NCBI RefSeq assembly: GCF_000799465.1
Contig: NZ_JUGU01000001.1
Coordinates: forward strand, 2,170,001 to 2,234,000
Source: Psychroserpens sp. Hel_I_66
GTDB taxonomy: Bacteria; Bacteroidota; Bacteroidia; Flavobacteriales; Flavobacteriaceae
Reading direction: 5' to 3'
Length of the DNA: 64,000 nt
In this document: one piece after another, positions 16,548 to 24,320 of the stretch
How positions within the stretch are numbered: position 1 is the first letter of the stretch
Layout: every line of letters starts with the position of its first letter
Position numbers and translations under genes: made by a program
Notes under the pieces: generated by a model
The model's input: the letters and a program-made list of their open reading frames with translations, nothing else
Databases searched by the model: none
Told to the model about the DNA's origin: nothing

Positions 16548-18211
16548 TTATAATTTTTAGGAGCAACTCGCTTTTTTGAGGCTTGCTCATACACGTAAGC
16601 CCATTCTAAGAGTTGTTTTTCATTTAATGGTTTTGCTATAAATGTCAAACCTTGTGGCTCTCCTTTTTCAGTATAACCCATTGGTACTGTGATGGCAGGA
16701 TATTCTGCGACTGCTGCAAAACCAGCATGGTAATTATTTATGGATAAAATCCCATCGAGATCATGTTCTGTCATAGGTTCTTCGAAGAATCGTAATCCGT
16801 TGGTTTTTAAAATCAGTTTAATTTTATCAAACTCTTTTGTAGTTGCTGAGTCATCTGCTATGCCCTGAAATAACGCTTGACCATAAGGCATCACGTTGAC
16901 ACTATCTTTCTTATTAAAAGCCATAATATCTTCAATAGATGTGTAAACGAGATTCTTATTTCCGTAGGTATTAAGATAGGTTACCAAATCGGTTTTCATA
17001 TCCAGATTGAGAAGTCTTAAAAAATCGGGAAGTGGTATATTTGCAGCTTCAATCTCGATAATCTCTGCACCTTTTTCTTTTAAAACGTTGATGGCATTGG
17101 CGTATAATTGATTTTCCATCAAACTTTTTATTGCACCAAAACGTTTTGACTTAACAGTGCTATTTTCGATAGCATTTAAATAGTAACTATTGTCCCATTT
17201 AGGATTTTTTGATTTAAAATCGGTGTCATCATAACCGTATATTGCAGCTAATAAAATCGCGTTATCTGTGACATTTTTTGTTATTGGGCCAGCAGTATCC
17301 AAGGTAGAGGAAATAGGCACAATCCCACCACGACTCACCAAACCTATGGTTGGTTTTAGACCTACTACAGAATTCTGGCTTGCAGGAGACAGTATAGAAC
17401 CTGAGGTTTCACTGCCAACAGCAGCAGCGCAAAAATTGGCTGCGACTGCAACTGCACTTCCTGAACTCGAACCTCCTGTATCTATTGTTTTACGACCGTA
17501 TGGGTTTAGGGTTTGTCCACCAATCGCAGAATAACCACTTGGACAATCGCCACAGAAAAAATAAGCCCATTCACTAAGGTTAGCTTTACCTAAAATTAAA
17601 GCACCACTATTTTTTAATTGCTCAACAATAAAAGCGTCTTCAGTTGTATTATTTTGTAATGCCACTGCTCCAGCAGTTGTTGCCATGCTCGATGTATTGA
17701 CATTATCTTTTAAAAGTATAGGCATCCCAAAAATGGCCTGTTTAGCCATTCTGTTTAATAATTCCCTGTCTTTTTGCTTAGCCTCTGCAATCACATTTGG
17801 GTTTAGTGCAATTACTGAATTTAAGGATAATTCATTCTCTCTATCAAATTGTCTTATGCGATATAAATAAAACTTAGTGAGCTGCTCGTAAGAAAACCGA
17901 CGTTTATTGATACGTTCTTGGATAGTTGGTATGTCTTGATCTAATATAAGTGGTTTGAGATCGTTATACATTGCCTCAGTAAACTCCTTTAAATCGTCAT
18001 TGAAGGGTTGCCATAACTCTGAGTTATCGATGTATTTAGAATCAAGTACTTTAAATTCCCTGAAGTCTTTGGTTGAAATGGCGCTAAGATCGTCTGCGTT
18101 TCTATCTTCTGCCTGACTATTTTGATTAGTATCTGTATTTGTTTGTTTTTCTTCGGAAGATTTGCAACTTACCAAAAATAAAGCAAAACAACTTAAAAGG
18201 ATATAGCGCAT
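16544..18211 (-). CDS. Amidase-signature family amidase, lipoprotein
   Basis: A 555-aa lipoprotein (lipobox FLVSC, then KSSEEKQ) with a complete amidase signature. The catalytic lysine is in GMPILLKDNVNT, the cis-serine in TGGSSSGSAVAVA, and the nucleophilic serine in GSETSGSILSPAS. VSRGGIVPISSTLDTAGPI follows as expected. It hydrolyses an amide bond, but the natural substrate cannot be read from the sequence. Full length. It is cell-envelope located, so it is not GatA. The iterated 12-mer at 18147-18158 encodes the SEEK just after the lipobox. Confidence 0.93.
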   Translation of the reverse strand: MRYILLSCFALFLVSCKSSEEKQTNTDTNQNSQAEDRNADDLSAISTKDFREFKVLDSKYIDNSELWQPFNDDLKEFTEAMYNDLKPLILDQDIPTIQERINKRRFSYEQLTKFYLYRIRQFDRENELSLNSVIALNPNVIAEAKQKDRELLNRMAKQAIFGMPILLKDNVNTSSMATTAGAVALQNNTTEDAFIVEQLKNSGALILGKANLSEWAYFFCGDCPSGYSAIGGQTLNPYGRKTIDTGGSSSGSAVAVAANFCAAAVGSETSGSILSPASQNSVVGLKPTIGLVSRGGIVPISSTLDTAGPITKNVTDNAILLAAIYGYDDTDFKSKNPKWDNSYYLNAIENSTVKSKRFGAIKSLMENQLYANAINVLKEKGAEIIEIEAANIPLPDFLRLLNLDMKTDLVTYLNTYGNKNLVYTSIEDIMAFNKKDSVNVMPYGQALFQGIADDSATTKEFDKIKLILKTNGLRFFEEPMTEHDLDGILSINNYHAGFAAVAEYPAITVPMGYTEKGEPQGLTFIAKPLNEKQLLEWAYVYEQASKKRVAPKNYN

Positions 18212-18241
18212 AATAAATTTTTATTAAAAATACGAAATCAA

Positions 18242-18595
18242 TTAATGCTGAAACGGATTTACATACATCAAAACATCATGAATATCGCTAGTGAAGAGGA
18301 AAAAAAGTATAATCAAACCAAATAATAGCGTTACTTTTTGAAGTTTATATTGCTTTCTTCTCAAAAATCGGAGAGAATATATATTTATTATTGTAAAAAA
18401 AACAAGCACTATAAAAGGTACGAATGACGCATAGTAAAATAATGTTTTAGGAATAAGTGGACTTTCAAAAACTGACAATGCATTAGACCAAATATTAGAT
18501 AAATTACCTATGATAACCAGTGATGATATAATTATATTGACAATAGTAAAATTTCTCGATATTCTGTCTTGATTGGATTTAGAGATGTTTTTCAC
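18242..18595 (-). CDS. Hypothetical small membrane protein, three helices
   Basis: I recognise no family. The 117-aa protein opens with GTG and has three predicted membrane helices at about 17-37 (IVNIIISSLVIIGNL), 52-72 (YYASFVPFIVLVFFTIINIY) and 85-103 (VTLLFGLIILFFLFTSDI). A basic loop (RFLRRKQYKLQK) lies between the last two. It sits between ftsY and the amidase on the same strand, 32 bp after ftsY, so it may be carried on the ftsY transcript. Confidence 0.65.
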   Translation of the reverse strand: MKNISKSNQDRISRNFTIVNIIISSLVIIGNLSNIWSNALSVFESPLIPKTLFYYASFVPFIVLVFFTIINIYSLRFLRRKQYKLQKVTLLFGLIILFFLFTSDIHDVLMYVNPFQH

Positions 18596-18627
18596 TTCTA
18601 TAAGATTCCTTTTTTCAAAGGAATTTG

Positions 18628-19602
18628 CTATTTAAAAAAACTATCTACAAACTCATATTTATTAAAGACTTGTAAATCTTCAATCCCTTCTCCCACTCCA
18701 ATATACTTCACAGGAATCTTAAATTGATCGCTAATACCAATCACCACACCTCCTTTTGCGGTTCCATCCAATTTTGTAACTGCCAAAGTAGTCACTTCTG
18801 TAGCTGCGGTAAATTGTTTGGCTTGCTCAAAAGCGTTTTGGCCCGTTGAGCCATCTAAAACCAACAATACATCATGAGGCGCGTCTCCAACCACTTTTTG
18901 CATCACACGTTTTACTTTGGTGAGCTCATTCATTAAATTGACCTTATTATGCAAACGTCCCGCAGTATCTATAATAATCACATCTGCGTTTTGGTTCACG
19001 CCACTTTGCAAAGCATCAAAAGCAACACTTGCTGGATCAGATCCCATTTCCTGACGTATCATAGGCACATCAACACGATCTGCCCAAACCTGAAGTTGAT
19101 CAATTGCTGCTGCTCTAAAGGTATCTGCAGCTCCAAGGACTACTTTAAGACCTTTCTTTTTAAATTGATAGGCCAGTTTCCCAATCGTTGTTGTTTTCCC
19201 AACACCATTAACGCCAACGACCATCAACACATAAGGTGTTTTTGAACCATCGGCTTGTTTTGGCAAATCAGGAATGACATATTCGGTTTCTTCACCAGAA
19301 TTGGTTTCAGATAATAAGCCTGCAATCTCCTCTCGTAAAATTTGATTTAATTCTGAAGTTCCTAAATATTTATCTTTCGCAACACGCTCTTCAATACGCT
19401 CAATTATCTTTAAAGTGGTATTGACTCCAACATCACTAGACACTAAAATTTCCTCAAGATTATCTAAAACGTCATCATCTACTTTAGATTTTCCTGCAAC
19501 CGCTTTATTTAATTTTGAGAAAAACGATGTTTTTGATTTCTCTAACCCTTTGTCTAGGGTCTCTTTTTTTTCCGAAGAAAATATTTTTTTAAAAAAACTC
19601 AT
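18628..19602 (-). CDS. ftsY: Signal recognition particle receptor FtsY
   Basis: GTPase that docks SRP-ribosome complexes at the membrane. The 324-aa protein has a short charged N-terminus without the long acidic A domain, then the N domain and the NG core: GVNGVGKTTTIGKLA (P-loop), GAADTFRAAAIDQL, DTAGRLHN and TKLDGTAKGG. Its position behind the rpmB-rpmG-DUF4295 cluster is the usual Bacteroidota order, but a hairpin terminator at 19695-19720 separates them. The iterated 12-mer overlaps codons for FSSE near the start (19570-19581). Confidence 0.97.
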   Translation of the reverse strand: MSFFKKIFSSEKKETLDKGLEKSKTSFFSKLNKAVAGKSKVDDDVLDNLEEILVSSDVGVNTTLKIIERIEERVAKDKYLGTSELNQILREEIAGLLSETNSGEETEYVIPDLPKQADGSKTPYVLMVVGVNGVGKTTTIGKLAYQFKKKGLKVVLGAADTFRAAAIDQLQVWADRVDVPMIRQEMGSDPASVAFDALQSGVNQNADVIIIDTAGRLHNKVNLMNELTKVKRVMQKVVGDAPHDVLLVLDGSTGQNAFEQAKQFTAATEVTTLAVTKLDGTAKGGVVIGISDQFKIPVKYIGVGEGIEDLQVFNKYEFVDSFFK

Positions 19603-19689
19603 TAGTCATACATATTTACAAGTTCTAGTCAAATGTCGAGCCGAAAAATTTTACTGCTATTTTGTCACTTATAGCTCAAATATAGACAT

Positions 19690-19720
19690 AAAAAAACTGC
19701 TTTCAAATATGAAAGCAGTT
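19690..19720 (-). terminator. Rho-independent terminator of the rpmB-rpmG-DUF4295 cluster
   Basis: On the minus strand an 11-bp perfect stem (AACTGCTTTCA with TGAAAGCAGTT) and a 4-base loop are followed by seven T residues. It lies 26 bp behind the DUF4295 stop. Confidence 0.85.
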
Positions 19721-19745
19721 CGTCATTAAACATAAAATGCTTAAT

Positions 19746-19898
19746 TTATTTTTTGTTCAAAAATTCATCAACAAACTCTGGCGCCATTACTGACTCCACA
19801 AACATATAAGCTCCAGTTTTTGGTGATTTTACCATTTTGATCGCTTTTGTAAGTCTTTTAGATCCTGTTTGTAATGATGCTACTGATTTCTTTGCCAT
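19746..19898 (-). CDS. DUF4295 family protein, 50 aa
   Basis: A very small basic protein reading MAKKSVASLQTGSKRLTKAI and ending FVDEFLNKK. It matches DUF4295, a family found almost only in Bacteroidota directly behind rpmG. The conserved location and basic composition suggest a ribosome-associated protein; this has not been established as far as I know. ATG at 19898, TAA at 19746-19748. It is 49 bp downstream of rpmG and followed by a strong terminator. Confidence 0.93.
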   Translation of the reverse strand: MAKKSVASLQTGSKRLTKAIKMVKSPKTGAYMFVESVMAPEFVDEFLNKK

Positions 19899-19947
19899 GA
19901 TAAATGATTTATCATTTCCACAAGTGTGGAAATCTAATTGTTCTTAA

Positions 19948-20130
19948 TTATTTAATTTCTTTGTGAACTGTCATACGCTTTAAGATTGGATTAAATTTCT
20001 TAATCTCCATTCTATCTGGCGTGTTCTTTTTATTTTTGGTAGTAATGTAACGAGACGTTCCTGGTTGCCCAGACTCTTTGTGCTCTGTACATTCTAATAT
20101 AACCTGTATTCTATTTCCTTTTTTTGCCAT
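19948..20130 (-). CDS. rpmG: 50S ribosomal protein L33
   Basis: A 60-aa basic protein with the L33 pattern: [20 protein letters not shown], then [21 protein letters not shown], then [16 protein letters not shown]. It is a structural component of the large subunit. It has only one Cys in place of the CxxC pairs, so this is the zinc-free (C-minus) form. It lies 27 bp after rpmB in the same operon. Confidence 0.97.
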   Translation of the reverse strand: MAKKGNRIQVILECTEHKESGQPGTSRYITTKNKKNTPDRMEIKKFNPILKRMTVHKEIK

Positions 20131-20157
20131 TGTACGTGAATTTAACGCGTGATGCTA

Positions 20158-20394
20158 TTATTTTAAAAATCCTTTGGACTTTGCTTCTTTAATTGCAGCA
20201 GAAATACCAATTTTATTAATTGTTTTTAATGCTGAAGTTGATACTTTTAAAGTTACCCACTCTTCTTGTTCTGGAATATAGAAACGCTTCTTAATTAAAT
20301 TAGCATTGAATTTACGCTTTGTTTTGTTCATTGCGTGAGACACGTTGTTTCCAACCATCGCTTTCTTTCCAGTAAGTTCACAAACTCTTGACAT
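20158..20394 (-). CDS. rpmB: 50S ribosomal protein L28
   Basis: A 78-aa basic protein starting MSRVCELTGKKAMVGNNVSH with KRKFNANLIKKRFYIPEQ and VSTSALKTINKIG, all typical of L28. It is a large-subunit protein and the first gene of the rpmB-rpmG-DUF4295 transcript. The upstream gap of about 110 bp to cinA probably holds its promoter. Confidence 0.97.
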   Translation of the reverse strand: MSRVCELTGKKAMVGNNVSHAMNKTKRKFNANLIKKRFYIPEQEEWVTLKVSTSALKTINKIGISAAIKEAKSKGFLK

Positions 20395-20508
20395 TTCTTT
20401 CTAACTTTATATGATGTTATACTGTCTGCCTTTCAATATCACTCGTGGATATTTTTCAAACAGGGTGCAAATTTAATAAATCTTTGTAATACAGGCAAAC
20501 TAAAAGTG

Positions 20509-21756
20509 TTACTTTTTTAAAATTTCTTTTTGTAACATTTCAAAGGCTTTATTTGCTGCTTTATTAATGACTTTGACACGATGGTTGCCAAAACTGAATT
20601 TTTCAGAATATACTCCGCTTTTTGTAGCTATCGCAATATAAACAATACCCAAATCTTCTGCGGTATCATCTGTGGTTGGGCCAGCATTACCTGTAGTTGC
20701 TATTGCAAAGTCGGTATCAAATAATTCTAACACATTTTTAGCCATGGCTTCTGCCACCTCTGCACTAACTACGGAATATGTATCAATGATACCTTCGGAA
20801 ATTTTAAGCACCTTAACCTTTGCTTCTCTTGTATAGCTTACAATGCTTCCCTTAAAATATTTTGATGCTCCTGGGTTTGCGGTGAAGCGCTCCGCAATTA
20901 ATCCGCCAGTACAACTTTCGGCAGTTGCAACCGTTTTTTGTTGTTCGGTTAGATATTTTCCAATAATGGCTTCTATGGATAAGTCTTCTTCATATCCTGC
21001 AAAGATGTCATTGATTTGTGGGAGCAAAAGCTGTGTTTGCTTATCCATTTCCGCAGTAATTAGATCCTTATCAGCTCCTTTTGCAGAAAGTCTCAATCTC
21101 ACGCGACCTAAACTTGGCAAATAGGCAAGTTTTATATAGGTTGGCAATTCGTTTTCAAATTTTTCAATACGTTCTGCCAATGTGCTTTCGCCCATACCAT
21201 AGGTCAAAAATGTTTTATGCTGTATGTATGGAAATTTAAAACGGGATCTTAATTTTGGGACCACCTCATCGTCAATAAGCGCCTTCATTTCGTAAGGAAC
21301 ACCTGGCAATGATATAAAAACGGTATTATTTTTTTCCAGCCACATCCCTGGAGCACTACCGTATTTATTCATCAAAATAGTTGACTTTGTTGGTACTAAG
21401 GCTTGGTCTAAATTAACTTGCATGACTGGCTTTTTGACATAAACCTCCCATAAATGCTCAATATTTTTTCTAACGGAAATATCTTCCTTTAAGGTATCTT
21501 CAAAATAATGGGCAATGGTTTTTTTGGTAATATCATCTTTTGTTGGTCCTAAACCACCAGTGATGATAACAAGATCTGCATTGGCTTCAGCTTCTGCCAG
21601 TGCTTTTAAAATATGGGTTTGATCATCTTGAACAGAGGTGATTTGATACACCGAAACCCCAATTTTATTAAGTTGTTTTGCAATAAATGCTGAATTTGAA
21701 TCAACAATTTGACCAATTAGAATTTCATCACCAATGGTAATAATTTCTGCTAGCAT
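20509..21756 (-). CDS. cinA: CinA-like nicotinamide-nucleotide amidohydrolase
   Basis: A 415-aa two-domain protein. The N-terminal MoaB/MogA-like domain begins MLAEIITIGDEILIGQIVDS and includes VIITGGLGPTKDDITK. The C-terminal CinA domain, about 255-412, has TVATAESCTGGLIAERFT and ATTGNAGP and is the NMN deamidase part. It recycles nicotinamide mononucleotide; the historical competence label is not evidence of DNA uptake. Its ATG overlaps the TAA of the Hpt gene by one base, which suggests translational coupling. Confidence 0.94.
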   Translation of the reverse strand: MLAEIITIGDEILIGQIVDSNSAFIAKQLNKIGVSVYQITSVQDDQTHILKALAEAEANADLVIITGGLGPTKDDITKKTIAHYFEDTLKEDISVRKNIEHLWEVYVKKPVMQVNLDQALVPTKSTILMNKYGSAPGMWLEKNNTVFISLPGVPYEMKALIDDEVVPKLRSRFKFPYIQHKTFLTYGMGESTLAERIEKFENELPTYIKLAYLPSLGRVRLRLSAKGADKDLITAEMDKQTQLLLPQINDIFAGYEEDLSIEAIIGKYLTEQQKTVATAESCTGGLIAERFTANPGASKYFKGSIVSYTREAKVKVLKISEGIIDTYSVVSAEVAEAMAKNVLELFDTDFAIATTGNAGPTTDDTAEDLGIVYIAIATKSGVYSEKFSFGNHRVKVINKAANKAFEMLQKEILKK

Positions 21757-22097
21757 TATAGGTTGAAGTCTTCTTTAAGTTCTGCTGTAGCCTGATCTAC
21801 TGCGACTAACACTTTTTTAAGCTCACTCGAGCAGTCTTCTCCTACTTTTTCGAATTTTCCCCAATCTTGAACCACAATAAGGTCTGGCAGTACGCCAAGT
21901 TCAAACAAATCTATGGTAGGCTTCATTTTATGGGCAGCTTGATAAGTGTTATAGAAATCATTTTCTGCCACTGCTTTTTTAAGTCGATCAGCATCTTCTG
22001 GTACTTCTTCCAAAAACGCTTCTGCAAGTGATTTCACGAAGTCCATATCGTTGTCTGCCAATTCTTTTACTCTATCTAATTTATAATGTTGTTCCAT
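21756..22097 (-). CDS. Hpt domain protein (histidine phosphotransfer)
   Basis: A 113-aa single-domain Hpt protein. The phospho-accepting histidine is probably H56 in YQAAHKMKPTIDLF, within a four-helix-bundle pattern (FVKSLAEAFLEEVPEDADRLKKA before it). It would relay phosphate between a hybrid kinase and a response regulator; neither partner is encoded nearby. It lies between the FAH-family gene (no gap) and cinA (1-bp overlap), an arrangement that implies cotranscription but no obvious shared function. Confidence 0.85.
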   Translation of the reverse strand: MEQHYKLDRVKELADNDMDFVKSLAEAFLEEVPEDADRLKKAVAENDFYNTYQAAHKMKPTIDLFELGVLPDLIVVQDWGKFEKVGEDCSSELKKVLVAVDQATAELKEDFNL

Positions 22098-22709
22098 TTA
22101 TTTAACTGTAATTGAAAACAATTGCCTGTCTTCTATGAATCCATTTAACTTATCGTTGGCAATTACTCTACCAACTCCTGATGGAGTTCCCGTAAAGATA
22201 ATATCTCCTATCTTTAAAGTAAAATATTTTGAGACATATTCTATAATTTCATCGATTTTCCAGAGCATAAGGCTTGTATTTCCGTTTTGAACGATAGATC
22301 CATTTTTTTCCAAACTAAAGTTGAGATTGTTTAAATCTTCAAAATTTTTCTTCGGAAGCCAATCTCCAATGACTGCTGCTCCATCAAACCCTTTTGCTTT
22401 TTCCCATGGCAATCCCTTTGTTTTTAGTTGCGATTGTAAATCTCTTGCTGTAAAATCTATTCCCAATCCTATGTCGTCATAATACTTATGGGCAAATTTC
22501 TTGGCAATGTGCTTGCCTACTTTATTGATTTTTACAAGAATCTCGACTTCATGGTGGACATCATTAGAAAAATCTGGAATAAAAAACGGTTGCTTCTTTA
22601 ATAGTATAGAAGTATCTGGTTTTAAAAACACAACGGGATCTGTTGGTTTCTCGTTTTCTAATTCTTTAATGTGGTCTGTATAATTTCGACCTATGCAGAT
22701 TAGTTTCAT
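22098..22709 (-). CDS. Fumarylacetoacetate-hydrolase family protein
   Basis: A 203-aa enzyme of the FAH superfamily. It starts MKLICIGRNYTDHIKELENE and has VVFLKPDTSIL, the metal-binding HHEVEILVKI (Glu ligands), DFTARDLQSQLK and IIFTGTPSGVGRV. Short members like this include acylpyruvase/oxaloacetate decarboxylase or tautomerase activities acting on 2,4-diketo acids; I cannot choose among them. The 12-mer at 22346-22357 is read here as P-K-K, an unusual frame for the motif. Confidence 0.93.
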   Translation of the reverse strand: MKLICIGRNYTDHIKELENEKPTDPVVFLKPDTSILLKKQPFFIPDFSNDVHHEVEILVKINKVGKHIAKKFAHKYYDDIGLGIDFTARDLQSQLKTKGLPWEKAKGFDGAAVIGDWLPKKNFEDLNNLNFSLEKNGSIVQNGNTSLMLWKIDEIIEYVSKYFTLKIGDIIFTGTPSGVGRVIANDKLNGFIEDRQLFSITVK

Positions 22710-22740
22710 GCGTTAGCTTTTTGGTGTTGGCTTTTTGAAA

Positions 22741-23517
22741 TTAGCTCAGCTTATTGTTGAAAGCTCTTAATTTAATGGCTGTTAAAACCTTTTTTGTGTA
22801 CAGAGGAAAATCTGCATTAAGCAACCAACCAAAGTACCCAGGTTCATTATCCAAGACTTCTGTAACAAGTTTGCCTTTATGCTTTCCGAAGGAAAAACAT
22901 TCAACGCCTTCTTTATTGAAGGTTATAAATCCTGCGAAATCTGCAAATTTCTTACGCGAACTGAATTCTGCCAAAAATTTAGAGTCATTTTCCAACTCGT
23001 CGTATCTATCTAATTGTGCTTTTAAAACCTCGTAAGTTGCCAACGTATCTGCCTCTGCACTGTGTGCATTATCGAGATTTTTATCGCAATAAAATTTGTA
23101 GGCAGCACTTAAAGTGCGTTGTTCCATTTTATGAAAAATTGTTTGAACATCAATAGATTGTGTGTTTTTCATATCAAAATCTATTTCTGCACGTAGCATT
23201 TCTTCAGCTAAAACAGGGATATCAAAGCGATTAGAGTTGAATCCTCCCAAATCACAGTCTTTTATGATTTGATACACTTCTTTTGAAATATCCTTAAATG
23301 TCGGAGCATCTGCTATATCTGCATCAGATATGCCATGAACCAATGTGACTTGCGGTGGAATTGGGATTGTTGGATTGACGCGTTTTGTGTAGGTTTCTTC
23401 TTTTCCATCTGGATGAACTTTTAGGATAGAGATTTCTACAATTCTGTCGCTAGTGATATTGATTCCTGTCGTTTCAAGATCGAAAAAACAGATAGGTTTT
23501 GTAAGTTTGAGTTGCAT
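22741..23517 (-). CDS. DnaQ-like 3'-5' exonuclease with C-terminal DUF3820 module
   Basis: A 258-aa DEDDh exonuclease. The metal-binding acids are D13 and E15 (FFDLETTGIN), a middle Asp in FNSNRFDIPVLAEE, and the HSAEAD motif near residue 152. After the nuclease domain, residues about 205-250 form a DUF3820-like module (SFGKHKGKLVTEVLDNEPGY, FGWLLNADFPLYTKKVL). This fusion is common in Bacteroidota. It could act in repair or proofreading; it is not the polymerase-bound epsilon subunit, which lacks this tail. It is divergent from the thioredoxin-like gene at 23588. Confidence 0.92.
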   Translation of the reverse strand: MQLKLTKPICFFDLETTGINITSDRIVEISILKVHPDGKEETYTKRVNPTIPIPPQVTLVHGISDADIADAPTFKDISKEVYQIIKDCDLGGFNSNRFDIPVLAEEMLRAEIDFDMKNTQSIDVQTIFHKMEQRTLSAAYKFYCDKNLDNAHSAEADTLATYEVLKAQLDRYDELENDSKFLAEFSSRKKFADFAGFITFNKEGVECFSFGKHKGKLVTEVLDNEPGYFGWLLNADFPLYTKKVLTAIKLRAFNNKLS

Positions 23518-23559
23518 TATTTAAAATTGATGTTTTACAAATATACCCTTAAATTTTAT

Positions 23560-23567
23560 TAATTTTG
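23560..23567 (+). promoter_or_regulatory. Candidate -7 promoter box, thioredoxin-like gene
   Basis: TAATTTTG matches TAnnTTTG exactly, 20 bp upstream of the ATG at 23588. TTG at 23527-23529 and a T-run at 23532 are possible but poorly spaced upstream elements. Confidence 0.45.
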
Positions 23568-23587
23568 GGGTAGAATTGCTCAAGATT

Positions 23588-24220
23588 ATGCGTTTTATTT
23601 TAGTACTATTTTTCTTAATCCTCCCTCTTTCATCTTTTTCTCAAGTGAGCGCGAATCCTTATGTGAAATTGGTAGAGAAAAAAGAAGGTAAACGATTACA
23701 ACTTTTTGCTGTAAACACAGATTCTATCCCTTATATTGTTTTTTTAAGAATTACTACTGAAGATTACAGAAGAACAAGTAAACGTCCCATTTTAAAGGAA
23801 GTACCTGCTAATTCAAAGTTACTCTTAAAAACACTTATTTTATTGGAAGGCAAACCTGGAGATTATGAGCCAACATTTATTGTCAATGAAGTGACAACTA
23901 ATTTGGCTATAAGAAAAAGCAAGGATTTTGATGCTGACATTATTGGTGCTAAATTAGAAAAAAAGGTGTTGTACTTTACAAATCCTGATTGCGATTTATG
24001 TGTTGAAGGATTATCGATTCTTAAGGAGAATGCCTTTAATTATCATGTTTATGATATTGAAACAGATGCTGAATCCCTAAAAATTTTTAAGTCTGAAATT
24101 GGCAGTTCAAAATCTAAAGATGAGATTGATTTTCCTGTTTTAAAAATTGAAGATTCGATTTATACTACTATTAAAACTCGACAAGGATTTATTGATGTTC
24201 TGAAACGACATTTTGAGTGA
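23588..24220 (+). CDS. Exported thioredoxin-fold-like protein with CxxC
   Basis: A 210-aa protein; ATG at 23588 is preferred to the TTG at 23576 because it starts the signal peptide MRFILVLFFLILPLSSFSQ. The C-terminal half resembles a glutaredoxin/thioredoxin domain: KKVLYFTNPDCDLCVEGLSI carries the CxxC (Cys-Asp-Leu-Cys), followed by DIETDAESLKIF and FPVLKIEDSI, where the cis-proline is expected. The N-terminal half is a beta-rich region of unknown family. It could be a periplasmic thiol-disulfide protein; partners are unknown. The gene ends at a strong bidirectional terminator. Confidence 0.75.
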   Translation: MRFILVLFFLILPLSSFSQVSANPYVKLVEKKEGKRLQLFAVNTDSIPYIVFLRITTEDYRRTSKRPILKEVPANSKLLLKTLILLEGKPGDYEPTFIVNEVTTNLAIRKSKDFDADIIGAKLEKKVLYFTNPDCDLCVEGLSILKENAFNYHVYDIETDAESLKIFKSEIGSSKSKDEIDFPVLKIEDSIYTTIKTRQGFIDVLKRHFE

Positions 24221-24226
24221 GCAAAT

Positions 24227-24238
24227 TTCCGAAGAAAA
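24227..24238 (-). repeat. Dispersed 12-mer, intergenic copy
   Basis: TTCCGAAGAAAA on the plus strand, 6 bp after the stop of the thioredoxin-like gene and just ahead of the terminator. Confidence 0.95.
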
Positions 24239-24250
24239 AATTAGACATAT

Positions 24251-24282
24251 AAAAAAAGTACAGTTTAAGAACTGTACTTTTT
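24251..24282. terminator. Bidirectional terminator between convergent genes
   Basis: The stem AAAAAGTACAGTT with AACTGTACTTTTT and a TAAG loop (24253-24282) has A and T runs on both sides, so it can work for the gene ending at 24220 and the E2 gene ending at 24321. Confidence 0.88.
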
Positions 24283-24294
24283 GCATTTATATAT

Positions 24295-24317
24295 GAGATT
24301 CCTGCATGCGCAGGAAT
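24295..24317 (-). repeat. REP-like imperfect palindrome behind the E2 gene
   Basis: GAGATTCCTGCATGCGCAGG plus AAT: the arms ATTCCTGC and GCAGGAAT pair perfectly, leaving a TG-rich centre. It ends 3 bp before the stop codon of the E2 gene, the same placement as the copies behind guaA and fabH. Confidence 0.75.
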
Positions 24318-24320
24318 TTA

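Noticed and set aside
20509..21756. CinA as evidence for a competence system using the 12-mer
   Set aside because: CinA is a widespread nicotinamide-nucleotide amidohydrolase; its old name does not indicate DNA uptake. No comEC, comEA or pilus gene is visible here.
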